From Marinobacter sp. (lineage in GTDB: Bacteria; Pseudomonadota; Gammaproteobacteria; Pseudomonadales; Oleiphilaceae): a stretch of DNA of 64,000 nt. The translations under genes and the position numbers were made by a program. Positions 1 to 8,002 of this stretch are shown piece after piece. The stretch is from the NCBI GenBank assembly GCA_014359475.1, contig JACIZI010000006.1, positions 1 to 64,000 on the forward strand, in the 5' to 3' direction. Every line of letters starts with the position of its first letter. The stretch's first letter is position 1. The notes under the pieces were generated by a model. That model made no database searches and was not told the DNA's origin. It worked only from the letters and a program-made list of their open reading frames with translations.

Positions 1-22
1 GCCTCAGCGCCGCGCCCTTCGG

Positions 23-119
23 GAGCCACTGAGAGCCTTGATAGCCGTGTTGCGCTGACTCGATTTGGAACCACCAAACCTTCACCATCGCGCCTTGCTC
101 TCAAGGCTCTCAGTGGCTC
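23..119. repeat. 19-bp perfect inverted repeat
   Basis: The arm at 23-41 is the exact reverse complement of 101-119, with 59 bases between them. The right arm is also the first part of repeat copy 1 (101-153). Transcribed DNA here could form a long stem-loop. The spacer ends a short remnant reading frame (about 60-122, plus strand, ending SRLSVAQ-stop). This may be the end of a lost gene or of a small mobile element. No transposase is visible. Confidence 0.8.
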
Positions 120-153
120 AGTAGGTCAGCGAATTAACCAGACGGGACACTAG
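101..153 (+). repeat. dispersed gene-end repeat, copy 1
   Basis: This 53-bp stretch matches 26812-26864 (the end of rutF) at 50 of 53 positions, in the same orientation. Its last 35 bases also match the complement of 508-543. In one frame it reads [17 protein letters not shown]-stop, nearly the same as the RutF C-terminus. In another frame it ends a remnant ORF with SVAQ-stop. It lies 38 bp beyond the 3' end of the small membrane-protein gene. Confidence 0.85.
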
Positions 154-191
154 GCGGCGTTGAGCGGGGGTTGGCAGGAAAATGGCTGAAG

Positions 192-506
192 TCAGAAGAT
201 CCAGGCGATCAACAGCCACAGCACGACAAAGAACGCGAAAAAGCCCAGCAGCATGAACTGCAACTCGCCCAGCAGCCCGTCCCCGGCCGCTATGGCAAAG
301 ATGACCAGCACCACCATGGTTGTGGCGAAGGCTATAATGGCCGCCTCCTTCAGGTCCACGCCGGACGCCAGGTAGGCCGCGTTGAAGTCGGCCAGCATGG
401 GCATGGCCAACAATGCGGCGCCCGCCAATGCCACCACCGCCACGAGCAGGACGATGGCCAGGGTTCTGGCTTCCTTCTTGTCTTTGGAGTCGTTTTCATC
501 CGCCAT
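192..506 (-). CDS. small hypothetical membrane protein
   Basis: This 104-residue protein belongs to no family I recognise. After a charged N-terminus (MADENDSKDKKEAR) it has about three hydrophobic segments: residues 15-37 (AIVLLVAVVALAGAALLAM), 55-73 and 80-103. The protein is therefore almost entirely embedded in the membrane. The gene sits between inverted copies of the dispersed repeat (101-153 and 508-543). The start codon is only a few bases from the repeat end, so the repeat supplies its leader. The next gene upstream encodes a PH-domain membrane protein on the same strand, 31 bp away, so the two may be cotranscribed. The function is unknown. Confidence 0.6.
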   Translation of the reverse strand: MADENDSKDKKEARTLAIVLLVAVVALAGAALLAMPMLADFNAAYLASGVDLKEAAIIAFATTMVVLVIFAIAAGDGLLGELQFMLLGFFAFFVVLWLLIAWIF

Positions 507-507
507 G

Positions 508-543
508 GTTAGTGTCCCGTCTGGTTAGTTCGTTGGCCTACTG
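508..543 (-). repeat. dispersed gene-end repeat, copy 3
   Basis: On the minus strand this reads CAGTAG, then a segment ending ACCAGACGGGACACTA. It matches the last 35 bases of copy 1 with about four differences. The TAG of CAGTAG is the stop codon of the upstream PH-domain gene. Here too the repeat lies at the 3' end of a gene, in the gene's orientation. It is inverted relative to copies 1 and 2. Confidence 0.75.
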
Positions 544-960
544 CGTGACACTCGACTCCTGTTGTGCCTTGATCAGCGTTCTCAGCTCATGGGGATCGGG
601 CAGGCCGGCCACTTCAATTTCCGGGTTGTCGCCGGCGGTATAGATGGAAATCTTGCCGACGCCGAAGATGCGGTTGAAAAACGACTGGTAGACGTTTACC
701 GAGCGAATGCGGCGAACATCCAGTTCCATCCGCGCCTTGCTGAGCAGCCCTTGCTCCAGGATAAGATCGTTGCCCGCGAACTCGAGCTTGGTGGACTTGC
801 ACTGCAGGTACCACCACAGCAGGATCAGAATCCCGACGGCCACCGGGATCAGCAGGATGGCCAGGATGAACCCCAGGGGATTGTTGCGGAACATGGACGG
901 GTGTTCTGAATATTTGATCTCCACGCGGGACTCCTCGATAGCGGCAAAATGCTCAGGCAT
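538..960 (-). CDS. PH-domain (bPH2/YdbT-like) membrane protein
   Basis: This is a 140-residue protein. Residues 1-27 are soluble, 28-52 form a hydrophobic hairpin or single pass (GFILAILLIPVAVGILILLW), and about 55-135 form a bacterial pleckstrin-homology-like domain of the YdbT/YdbS type. Supporting features are the pattern LEFAGNDLILEQGLLSK, the basic DVRRIRSVNVYQSFFNRIFGVG segment and the final GLPDPHEL. Such domains occur in membrane proteins of poorly defined role. The stop codon lies inside repeat copy 3, so the last four or five residues may come from the repeat. Family confidence is good; the cellular role is unknown. Confidence 0.75.
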   Translation of the reverse strand: MPEHFAAIEESRVEIKYSEHPSMFRNNPLGFILAILLIPVAVGILILLWWYLQCKSTKLEFAGNDLILEQGLLSKARMELDVRRIRSVNVYQSFFNRIFGVGKISIYTAGDNPEIEVAGLPDPHELRTLIKAQQESSVTQ

Positions 961-1033
961 TAGACCATCTACCGTAGAGAATTTCGACTGTGTTACGCCG
1001 AGTTATTCATAGAAGTGAGCCCGGATTCGAGAC

Positions 1034-1417
1034 TTATCGCATCACGCTGACGTGGGCCGCCACCACTTTCCAGCCATCGGCAAAGCGGACCCAGGTCTGC
1101 ATCTGACGGCCTTGGTCGTCTGTCTCGCCATCGTGGAATTGTGTACTGACAGTGGCGAACGAGTCACCGAAGGTCGTGACGATCGTGCCATGGAGAGTAC
1201 GGCCTGGACCTATGGGCTGGCAGTGACGGCGATAGGCTTTGATGGCTTCGGCACCGTAGAGATTTTCGGCCACACCAAAGCGCACGGTGAATTCTGAATT
1301 CCAGAAATAGCCGTCGAGTATGGCCAGGTTGTTGTCGATCAGCGCCTTTTCATAGGTCTCGAAGGTGTTTCTGACGCTGGCGACGCAGTCTGGGGAATTG
1401 ATGGCAAGGTCGCTCAT
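1034..1417 (-). CDS. AtzH-like (SnoaL-fold, DUF3225) protein
   Basis: This 127-residue protein has the compact alpha+beta SnoaL/NTF2-like pattern of AtzH. In the cyanuric acid pathway AtzH is reported to act on 1,3-dicarboxyurea to give allophanate. Matching signatures are VRNTFETYEKAL, a central YFWNSEFTVRFGVAENLYG and the end TWVRFADGWKVVAAHVS. I chose the ATG at 1417; an ATG at 1435 would add six residues and overlap the upstream gene. It lies directly downstream of an AtzD/barbiturase-family gene, as expected for a ring-cleavage operon. AtzG and AtzE are not in the window, so its exact substrate here is open. Confidence 0.7.
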   Translation of the reverse strand: MSDLAINSPDCVASVRNTFETYEKALIDNNLAILDGYFWNSEFTVRFGVAENLYGAEAIKAYRRHCQPIGPGRTLHGTIVTTFGDSFATVSTQFHDGETDDQGRQMQTWVRFADGWKVVAAHVSVMR

Positions 1418-1421
1418 ATCG

Positions 1422-2546
1422 TTATGCCCTGTCACGCTGGGGGTGCCTTACAATGACCGCTATGGGGCCGCCGCCTGGTGGTCCTTGATGTTCCGCGCCC
1501 CCGGAAACGTAAACTGCGCCAGTGCCTGCTACCGATGCAATCATCCCCCCGACTGCCGCGCGGGCATGACGCGTGGAGTTTATGTCGGAGTCGTCGAGCA
1601 TTACGTGACGTATTCCCCTGATAAGTCCGTCAGGTGACGATTCGGCTTTGGCGAATACATTCACTGAGTCGCAGTCAATGGGATCGGTAAGGCCTGACCG
1701 TGCATCGATGCCAACTTCGGAAAAGGCCCTGAGTACGCTGCGTAGATCAAGAGCGTCTTTCATGACTGCATGTCCTATGATGTAGTCACTTGCGACCTTG
1801 CTGGAGTTGCCAAGTACGACCACCGCGCTATGATCCAGCTCTATTCCGGCGGATGTAGACGCCACTCCTGAATACAGCGTCCAGTCCGACAGAAGCGCCC
1901 TGCATGCCGAGGTGATGTCGACTTCGCCAAGACCAACTGCAGCACCTAACGCAGAAGCACCACGAGAGTAACCCATGGAAGAATAGGTGGCGTCAGTGAC
2001 CGTGGTTTTACCTCTAGCCTGTGCCGCTGCAATACGTTCGCTGGTTAACAGTGGACACTTGATCTGCACGAAGTGAACGTCGTCATTGTTTTCGATTTGC
2101 GCCTCTTGCATCGCTCTTTTCACCGCGCGTGCGGTCTCGGTGATCTGCGCTTCACGCCCCAGTTCTTCCGGTAAAAATTTCCGGGTGTGCGCCACACCAA
2201 TTGCCAGATGCTTGTCCGCGCCCGGGGCTGCATCGACTGGTTCACGGGTAAAGATAGTTGCATGCGGGCTCAACACGCCTTCGGTGCCCCCTGACATGAC
2301 CAGCGCTACTTTGGCCTCGATATCAGTGCGACTGCACTCCAGGTGCTCTGCCAGAACCGAGGCAAACGCCAGGCTCGCATATTCCCTTGTGAAATCGTTA
2401 ACGCAACCATTGCCCTCGGTTTTTCCGAAGATGGCGACGATGTCCTCAGCGGCCAGTGAACCCTGTTCGATCAGCCTGCGCAGGCCACTTACGTCTCCGG
2501 GGCCGCTCATGGGAATACTAAAAACGCCTGTCTGGTAAGTGCTCAT
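1422..2546 (-). CDS. cyanuric acid amidohydrolase / barbiturase family ring-opening hydrolase
   Basis: This 374-residue protein has the length and internal threefold repeat of the AtzD/TrzD/barbiturase family. The three repeat units show Lys/Ser pairs: K42 and S85 (SGGTEGVLSPH), K163 with serines at 230-232 (STSAGIELDHS), and K300 (FAKAE) with S348 (SGGAEHQGPPGGG). Family members hydrolyse a ring amide of cyanuric acid to carboxybiuret, or of barbiturate to ureidomalonate. The AtzH-like neighbour and nearby biuret-hydrolase-like genes favour cyanurate. The surrounding pyrimidine genes keep barbiturate possible. It is the fourth gene of an ABC transporter operon and starts 4 bp after the permease. 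Confidence 0.87.
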   Translation of the reverse strand: MSTYQTGVFSIPMSGPGDVSGLRRLIEQGSLAAEDIVAIFGKTEGNGCVNDFTREYASLAFASVLAEHLECSRTDIEAKVALVMSGGTEGVLSPHATIFTREPVDAAPGADKHLAIGVAHTRKFLPEELGREAQITETARAVKRAMQEAQIENNDDVHFVQIKCPLLTSERIAAAQARGKTTVTDATYSSMGYSRGASALGAAVGLGEVDITSACRALLSDWTLYSGVASTSAGIELDHSAVVVLGNSSKVASDYIIGHAVMKDALDLRSVLRAFSEVGIDARSGLTDPIDCDSVNVFAKAESSPDGLIRGIRHVMLDDSDINSTRHARAAVGGMIASVAGTGAVYVSGGAEHQGPPGGGPIAVIVRHPQRDRA

Positions 2547-2550
2547 ATTG

Positions 2551-3297
2551 TCATTCCGTCTCTGCTGTTTGCCAGAAAATCACCCGTTGTTCGAGCCAGC
2601 CGATAAACTGAAAAAGCAAAATACCGAGCGCAGCTGCGGCAAAAATGGCTGAAAAAAGGATATCGGTATCCAGATGTGAAGAAGACACCATGATCACGTA
2701 ACCCAGGCCGTGGGTGGCACCAACGAACTCACCGACAATGGCGCCCACGATGGCAAGTGAGGAAGAGATTTTCAGGGCAGAAAAGAAATACGGCAGACAG
2801 AACGGAATTCGCAGCTTTCGAAATGCCTGTCTCTGGGAAGCGCCAAAAGAAGAAAATAGTTTGAAGTATTTGGAATCAGCTGCTTTAAGGCCTTTGATTG
2901 TATTCACCAATACCGGGAAGAAACAGATCAGGCCTGCGGCCGTTATTTTTGACCACCACCCGGTTCCCATCCACAGAACCAGCAGAGGCGCTATGGCAAC
3001 CAGAGGTGTGGTCTTGATCGCAATGGCGAGAGGGAATACTCCGCGTTCCAGCAAGGGTGAACGCACAAATGCCAAAGCCGCCAGAAAGGCACAGGCACTG
3101 GCAATAAAAAAGCCGGCCAATGCTTCTCCGGAGGTCACGGCAAGATGCAGGAACAGTTCGCTATCAACCGTCGCAATGATGGCCGTCGGGCTCGGCAACA
3201 AATAGGCCGGAACGTTCAGGAAGCGTACTGCCAGCTCCCACACCAGCAAAGTCACCGCAAGAAAAGACAGGGGAGTGAGCGAAGAGGGTACTTTCAT
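2551..3297 (-). CDS. ABC transporter permease (SsuC/ThiX type)
   Basis: This 248-residue inner-membrane permease has about six transmembrane segments and the BPD_transp_1 EAA-type loop (KLFSSFGASQRQAFRKLRIPFCLPYFFSALKIS). It belongs to the SsuC/TauC/ThiX group, which works with NMT1/THI5-like binding proteins. It overlaps the upstream ATPase gene by an ATGA junction. With the ATPase (3294-4127) and binding protein (4124-5083) it forms a complete importer. It is probably for the substrate of the ring-opening hydrolase encoded next. Confidence 0.88.
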   Translation of the reverse strand: MKVPSSLTPLSFLAVTLLVWELAVRFLNVPAYLLPSPTAIIATVDSELFLHLAVTSGEALAGFFIASACAFLAALAFVRSPLLERGVFPLAIAIKTTPLVAIAPLLVLWMGTGWWSKITAAGLICFFPVLVNTIKGLKAADSKYFKLFSSFGASQRQAFRKLRIPFCLPYFFSALKISSSLAIVGAIVGEFVGATHGLGYVIMVSSSHLDTDILFSAIFAAAALGILLFQFIGWLEQRVIFWQTAETE

Positions 3298-4127
3298 GAA
3301 AAACTCCTGATCAGCCGGCGCACATAGCTGACGGATTTGGCGAACGCCTGGCTTTCCAGATCGCGGGGGTGTTCCAGCTCAACCGGTACGACTTCAGCGA
3401 GCTTGGCCGGACGAGCGGCGAACACGAACACCCGGTCTGACAGGGCCACAGCTTCAGGGATGGAGTGAGTCACCATGACGATGGTTTTCAGGCGTGTATC
3501 GGCACTGCGCCAGATTTCCAGCAGCTCTTCATTGAGCATCTCGCGAGTGAGCTCGTCGAGCGCGCCGAAGGGTTCGTCGAGCAATAAAAGGTCGGGGTCT
3601 GACATCAACGCCCGTGCCAGGGCCACGCGCTGTTGCATGCCGCCCGATAGTTGCTTGGGGTAGGCGTCTTCAAAGCTGGAGAGTTGTACCAGCGAGAGCA
3701 CCTCACGCGCTCGCGCCTCATCAATTGAGCTCACCCGGTTGCCACCCAGCTCTATCTCTACTGGCAGCAATACGTTTTCCAGGGTTGTCCGCCAGGGCAG
3801 TAACAGGGGTTTCTGGAACATGAGGCCAACCCTGGGCTTGCTGTCTGTCACCTCGTTGGCACTGTTTTGCAACTGAAGACTGCCACTCGTCGGTGTCAGA
3901 AGCCCGGCAATCGCTCGCAGCAGGGTTGACTTCCCGCAACCGCTTGGTCCAAGTAATGAAACGAATTCCCGCTGGTCTATTCGGAAGCTGACGTTGTCGA
4001 TTACGGAGAGATCGCCGTAGCCAATACACAGGTCACTGGCGGTGATGGCAGCCTGCCTGGGTCCGGCAGACTGGGGCGAGGAAGCCTCGCACTCAGCCCC
4101 GGAGAGTGGTTTCGACATGGCACTCAT
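3294..4127 (-). CDS. ABC transporter ATP-binding protein (SsuB/TauB type)
   Basis: This 277-residue ATPase has Walker A (GPSGCGKST), the ABC signature (LSGGMQQR) and Walker B with the catalytic Glu (LLLLDEPFG), followed by the switch His (MVTHSIPEA). An N-terminal extension of about 30 residues precedes the nucleotide-binding domain. It overlaps both neighbours by 4 bp, so translation is probably coupled. It powers the permease at 2551-3297. Confidence 0.9.
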   Translation of the reverse strand: MSAMSKPLSGAECEASSPQSAGPRQAAITASDLCIGYGDLSVIDNVSFRIDQREFVSLLGPSGCGKSTLLRAIAGLLTPTSGSLQLQNSANEVTDSKPRVGLMFQKPLLLPWRTTLENVLLPVEIELGGNRVSSIDEARAREVLSLVQLSSFEDAYPKQLSGGMQQRVALARALMSDPDLLLLDEPFGALDELTREMLNEELLEIWRSADTRLKTIVMVTHSIPEAVALSDRVFVFAARPAKLAEVVPVELEHPRDLESQAFAKSVSYVRRLIRSFS

Positions 4128-5083
4128 TCTGGAAGAAACTCCGTGGTATAAGCGTCACTCAGGTCCATTTCCCTGTCGATAAAGCCGCCTTCTAGCAGAA
4201 AGTCGTGCAGCTCGCTCCACCGGTTCTGATCCATGCTGCCGATCGGCTGGTCATCAGGTTCAAGCAGGGGGATGCTGTCCTTCATCATCGCCAGTTCGTG
4301 ATCGTATTCGAGCCGTTTGGCCTGATTCACGGTAATCTCAGCGGCATCCTCCGGATTGGCCACGGCGTCATCCCACCCCTTCAAGGTGGCTGCTACAAAG
4401 CGCTTCACCTGGTCCGGGTTCTTCCTGATCATTTCTTCCGTGGTAAACAGAGTGTCGGCGTAAAGGACAATGCCATAATCGGAAGGCCAGATGATATTGA
4501 CCTCGAATCCTTTCTCCTTGGCGCTCAGGACTTCATTGATGACATACCCCGGCCAGACGTCGAGTTGGCCGGTAAGCAGCGGCGTCATGTCAAACTTGAC
4601 CGGCGTCTCTGATAGCTGATTGCTTGTGATGCCGGTTTTCTGAAGCACGGCACGATAAACCAGCTCCTCATTGCCGCCGATTTTCACGCCAATGTTTTTG
4701 CCTGCGAAGTCCTCCGGGGAATCAATACCACTGGACTCCAGAGCAAACAGAACAAACGGGCTTTTCCGATAGAGCACGGCTACAGCGACAATGGGAACGC
4801 CCTTGCTGCGCGCAGTCAGAATCTGGTCGGCGCTGGTCACACCAAACTGTTCATCGCCACCCGCCACCATCTGAATGGCTGGGAAGTCCGGCCCGCCCGG
4901 CTGAATCGAGACGTCAAGCCCGGCGTCTTCGTAAAACCCTTTCTCCTTGGCCACGTAAATGCCTGCGAATTGCGCCTGATTGAACCACTTCAGACGAACG
5001 GATACCTTCTCCGCTGCCTGAGCGGAAATGGATGCGCTAACGAGGATTGCGCCCAAAGCCAAGAGCCATCTGGAACTGGACAT
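4124..5083 (-). CDS. NMT1/THI5-like ABC substrate-binding protein
   Basis: This 319-residue periplasmic binding protein has a cleavable signal peptide (hydrophobic core LLALGAILVSASISAQA, cleavage near residue 24). Its mature start, VSVRLKWFNQAQFAGIYVAKEKGFY, is typical of the NMT1/THI5 family, which binds pyrimidine-like and other small ligands. I chose the ATG at 5083 because an AGGAAG lies a few bases upstream and the signal peptide then begins at residue 1. An ATG at 5149 would add 22 residues. It is the first gene of the operon leading to the AtzD-like hydrolase, so an N-heterocycle ligand is likely. Confidence 0.87.
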   Translation of the reverse strand: MSSSRWLLALGAILVSASISAQAAEKVSVRLKWFNQAQFAGIYVAKEKGFYEDAGLDVSIQPGGPDFPAIQMVAGGDEQFGVTSADQILTARSKGVPIVAVAVLYRKSPFVLFALESSGIDSPEDFAGKNIGVKIGGNEELVYRAVLQKTGITSNQLSETPVKFDMTPLLTGQLDVWPGYVINEVLSAKEKGFEVNIIWPSDYGIVLYADTLFTTEEMIRKNPDQVKRFVAATLKGWDDAVANPEDAAEITVNQAKRLEYDHELAMMKDSIPLLEPDDQPIGSMDQNRWSELHDFLLEGGFIDREMDLSDAYTTEFLPE

Positions 5084-5197
5084 ATCGATTCTTCCTTTCA
5101 AGTCTGGAAACGGTGAAGTCATACTATGAAGGCCCACTGATCGCGACAAGCGTCGAATTCCGCTCGTGGCGATGCCGAAAACAGCGCACTCAGGATG

Positions 5198-5213
5198 AGC
5201 CAGGGCGTGCCCG
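5198..5213 (-). promoter_or_regulatory. possible sigma-54 promoter for the AtzD-like operon
   Basis: On the minus strand GGGCACG, four bases, then TGGCT gives the GG-N10-GC spacing. The -24 element is good and the -12 element weak. It lies 115 bp upstream of the binding-protein ATG. It is the weakest of the sigma-54 candidates in this locus because the region is GC-rich. Confidence 0.35.
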
Positions 5214-5267
5214 GTGCCCGATGAAAGAGCCGGGGAATACGAGGAGAGTTGAGGTTACAGAAGGGCG

Positions 5268-6233
5268 TCAGATAGTCTGCAGAATGCCAGCCAGGTGCTC
5301 ATAGAAGGCCGCCGAGGCCACCGGCAGAACACGATCGCGGCGCATTGCCAGATGCAACTTGCCCTGAGTAAGGACCCGGTCATTAAGCGGAATGACGACC
5401 ATGTCAGAGTTGGCAGCCATGGTCCCTATTCTGAACTGAAAATAGATGCCTCCGCTGAGCCGTGCAAATTCATGCATGACCTTGATGGAGTTGGAAACCA
5501 GTACAGGTTCCAAAGTGAAAGAGGCCTTGTGCAATGCCCGGTCAATGAAGGTACGTCCGGCCATGGTCTCGTCACCCAGCGCCACTGGGTATGGCAAGCA
5601 GTCCCGCAGTCGCAGATTGTTCTTTTCCACAAGAGGATGGCTTTTTCTGACTACAGCACAAAAGGGTTGCGGCACACTGGCTAACACAATGAGATCGTCA
5701 CGATCGTAAAGCTCGTGAGTCAGAATCAGATCCACAGTATCGGAGGTGACCATGTCCACCAGCTTTTCTGCGGCCACGATGGTGATATTGAAATAGACCC
5801 CCGGATGATCAGCCTGAAACGTCGCAACAGCATCTGGCAGCAAATTTCCGGCCACCGATTCGGTAGCGGCAACTTTGACGTGCCCGCGCACCAGGCCCCG
5901 CAGGCGTTCGATCTGCGAGCCGACGAGCTCTGTGTCGGCGAGCACCCGACGCACATAACTGATATATATCTCGCCTGCTGCTGTGAGACGAACGCCTCGC
6001 GGTAGACGTTCAAACAATGACGTGCCGACCTCTTCTTCCAGGTCCAGTAGGCGTCGGTTAAGTGCCGAGGACGCCATGTGTAGTGAGTCGGCCGCCTTAC
6101 GAATGGAGCCGCAGCGTGCTACCGCGTTGACATAAACCAGTATGCGTTGCGACCGAAGCATAGGCCTGGATTTGGCCGGTACTGCTGTGCTGTATTTACC
6201 GATTTTGTCCGGATCTGATTTCGGTTTTGTCAT
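5268..6233 (-). CDS. LysR-family transcriptional regulator
   Basis: This 321-residue protein has an N-terminal winged helix-turn-helix at about residues 28-85 (AVARCGSIRKAADSLHMASS then LFERLPRGVRLTAAG). An effector-binding domain follows from about residue 115. It lies between the cupin gene upstream (6 bp) and the AtzD-like operon downstream (about 185 bp). This recalls AtzR, the LysR regulator of the cyanuric acid genes, which responds to nitrogen and cyanurate. Orthology to AtzR is an inference from position. The inducer is unknown. Confidence 0.85.
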   Translation of the reverse strand: MTKPKSDPDKIGKYSTAVPAKSRPMLRSQRILVYVNAVARCGSIRKAADSLHMASSALNRRLLDLEEEVGTSLFERLPRGVRLTAAGEIYISYVRRVLADTELVGSQIERLRGLVRGHVKVAATESVAGNLLPDAVATFQADHPGVYFNITIVAAEKLVDMVTSDTVDLILTHELYDRDDLIVLASVPQPFCAVVRKSHPLVEKNNLRLRDCLPYPVALGDETMAGRTFIDRALHKASFTLEPVLVSNSIKVMHEFARLSGGIYFQFRIGTMAANSDMVVIPLNDRVLTQGKLHLAMRRDRVLPVASAAFYEHLAGILQTI

Positions 6234-6239
6234 GATGAG

Positions 6240-6590
6240 TCAAATGACCTTGATTCCTTCACTCCAGACAGCCAGAACGACACAACCTTCTGCACTCGCT
6301 ACCGCGTGGCAAGATCCCTTCGGACTGACCAGGAGAGTTCCGGCAGGATAATGCCCGAACTCATCTTCCTGCCTGCCCTGAATAACCAGGATGTGCTCGA
6401 CGCCCAAGTGGGTGTGAGCCGGAACCCGGGCTCCGGGCTGGTAACGAAGCAATGCGGAGCTCTGCGGCCCTGGCGGTTCTCCGTGCAGCGGGTACAGGGA
6501 AACGCCGGGGCGAAAGTCCTTCCAGTCCTGCTCTGGAATTCGGCCGATGGCTTCCGGCGTCATCGGGTAATGGGCGCCCTGGTTGGTCAT
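6240..6590 (-). CDS. cupin-domain protein
   Basis: This 116-residue protein has a single cupin barrel. Motif 1 is seen as [21 protein letters not shown] and motif 2 as [17 protein letters not shown], giving His/Glu ligands for a metal (HTH and E at about residues 58-65, H at about 94). It resembles ChrR-type cupins. Its start overlaps the stop of the upstream biuret-hydrolase-like gene (ATGA). It could be a small enzyme or a metal-dependent accessory protein of the same catabolic operon. The substrate is unknown. Confidence 0.8.
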   Translation of the reverse strand: MTNQGAHYPMTPEAIGRIPEQDWKDFRPGVSLYPLHGEPPGPQSSALLRYQPGARVPAHTHLGVEHILVIQGRQEDEFGHYPAGTLLVSPKGSCHAVASAEGCVVLAVWSEGIKVI

Positions 6591-7276
6591 AGGGCCTCCA
6601 ACCGCTTGAGCAGACTGTCGGAGTCGCTGACCGCACCAAACACTCCACCCTGCATCTGGACCATCTTGATGGCGTGGTCATGGTTCGATTGGTCAGTGGC
6701 ACCGCAGCAATCCTCCACCAGCAGGCACTCGAAGCCCCGGTCATTGCCTTCCCGCATGGTGGTGTGGACACAGACATCGGTGGTGATGCCGGTGAGGATC
6801 AGGTTGCGGATGCCCCGGACGCACAGGATGAGCTCCAGATCGGTAGCGTAGAAGGCCCCCTTGCCCGGCTTGTCGATGATTGGCTCTCCATCCATGGGTG
6901 CCAGTTCCGGAATAATCTCCCAGCCCGGTTCGCCCCGCACCAGGATGCGGCCGCAGGGCCCGGGGTCGCCGATGCCGGCGCCGATCTCGCGGGAGCGCCA
7001 GCGCTTGTTGGCGGGCAGGTCGCTCAGGTCGGGGCGGTGGCCTTCCCGGGTGTGGATCACGGTCATGTCCAGGGCCCGGAAGCGGTCAATCAGTCTGCCA
7101 ATTGGTTCAACAGGGGCCCGGGTTAGTGACAGGTCATAGCCCATGCTGTCGACATAGCCGCCTTTGCCGCAGAAGTCGGTCTGCATGTCGATCACCACCA
7201 GGGCGGTGTTGGCCCGTGTGAGATTGTTGTCATAGGGCCAGGCGTAGGGCCGGGAGTCGAGGGTGTTGGTTGTCAT
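6587..7276 (-). CDS. biuret-hydrolase-like cysteine hydrolase, copy 1
   Basis: This 229-residue protein is an isochorismatase-fold cysteine hydrolase. The Asp-Lys-Cys triad appears as D30 (VVIDMQTDF), K136 ([10 protein letters not shown]) and C169 (TTDVCVHTT). The Asp-Lys and Lys-Cys spacings match what I recall for rhizobial biuret hydrolase BiuH, as does the motif [11 protein letters not shown]. BiuH converts biuret to allophanate plus ammonia, the step after cyanurate ring opening and decarboxylation. It follows a second paralogue by 12 bp and overlaps the cupin gene. Other ureido or carbamoyl amides are possible substrates. Confidence 0.78.
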   Translation of the reverse strand: MTTNTLDSRPYAWPYDNNLTRANTALVVIDMQTDFCGKGGYVDSMGYDLSLTRAPVEPIGRLIDRFRALDMTVIHTREGHRPDLSDLPANKRWRSREIGAGIGDPGPCGRILVRGEPGWEIIPELAPMDGEPIIDKPGKGAFYATDLELILCVRGIRNLILTGITTDVCVHTTMREGNDRGFECLLVEDCCGATDQSNHDHAIKMVQMQGGVFGAVSDSDSLLKRLEAL

Positions 7277-7288
7277 GGTAGCTGCTCC

Positions 7289-8002
7289 TTATGAACGGGA
7301 CAGGGCCGCGAGGGCTGACGCCACCTGGTCCGAGGTGCCGGTGGCGCCGAACAGGCCGCCCTGCATTTCCGTCATGGTGAAGGTGGCATCGCGGTGTCGG
7401 GTTTCGGTGGCAGCGGTGCCATCCCTCAGCAGCAGGGTTTCCAGGCCCCTGTCGTTGGCCTCGCGAATGGTGGTGTGAACGCAGACGTCGGTGGTGAGAC
7501 CGGCGACGATGAGGTGGGTAATGCCGCACAGGCGCACGATATGGTCCAGGTCGGTGGCGTAGAAGGCCCCCTTGCCGGGCTTGTCGATCACAATCTCTCC
7601 CGGTGCTGGGGCCAGTTCCGGGATGATCTCCCAGCCCGGCTCGCCCCTTACCAGGATCTTGCCCAGGGGGCCGGCGTTGCCGATCCCCGGGCAGACCTGT
7701 TCACTGCGCCAGCGCTTGTTGAAGGGCAGGTCCACCAGTTCGGGCCGGTGCCCTTCGCGGGTATGGATAACCTGCATCGAAGGCACTGCCCTCACTGCGT
7801 CCAGTACCTTCCGGATGGGCGCAATGGTGGCCCGGGCCGCACTGAGGTCAACGCCCTGGGCATCGATGTAGCCGCCGGGAGCGCAGAAATCCTTCTGCAT
7901 GTCGATGATGATCAATGCGACACGCTCCGGTGGCACCGGGCCATCACACGGCCAGGTATAGGGCCGCGTGTGGGTGACCGAGAGACGACCGGCTTTGCTC
8001 AC
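7289..8002 (-). CDS. biuret-hydrolase-like cysteine hydrolase, copy 2
   Basis: This 237-residue paralogue of the downstream gene has the triad D34 (IIIDMQKDF), K141 ([10 protein letters not shown]) and C174 (TTDVCVHTT), with the same [11 protein letters not shown] segment. It starts at a GTG that overlaps the stop codon of the system A binding-protein gene (GTGA), so it is tied to that transporter. Two diverged tandem copies suggest two related amide substrates, for example biuret and another ureido compound. Assignment to biuret hydrolysis is by similarity and context only. Confidence 0.75.
   Translation of the reverse strand: MSKAGRLSVTHTRPYTWPCDGPVPPERVALIIIDMQKDFCAPGGYIDAQGVDLSAARATIAPIRKVLDAVRAVPSMQVIHTREGHRPELVDLPFNKRWRSEQVCPGIGNAGPLGKILVRGEPGWEIIPELAPAPGEIVIDKPGKGAFYATDLDHIVRLCGITHLIVAGLTTDVCVHTTIREANDRGLETLLLRDGTAATETRHRDATFTMTEMQGGLFGATGTSDQVASALAALSRS

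Noticed and set aside
101-153. Integron attC site
   Set aside because: The repeat lies at gene ends like attC, but I could not find paired RYYYAAC/GTTRRRY core sites in the right order, and no integrase is present.
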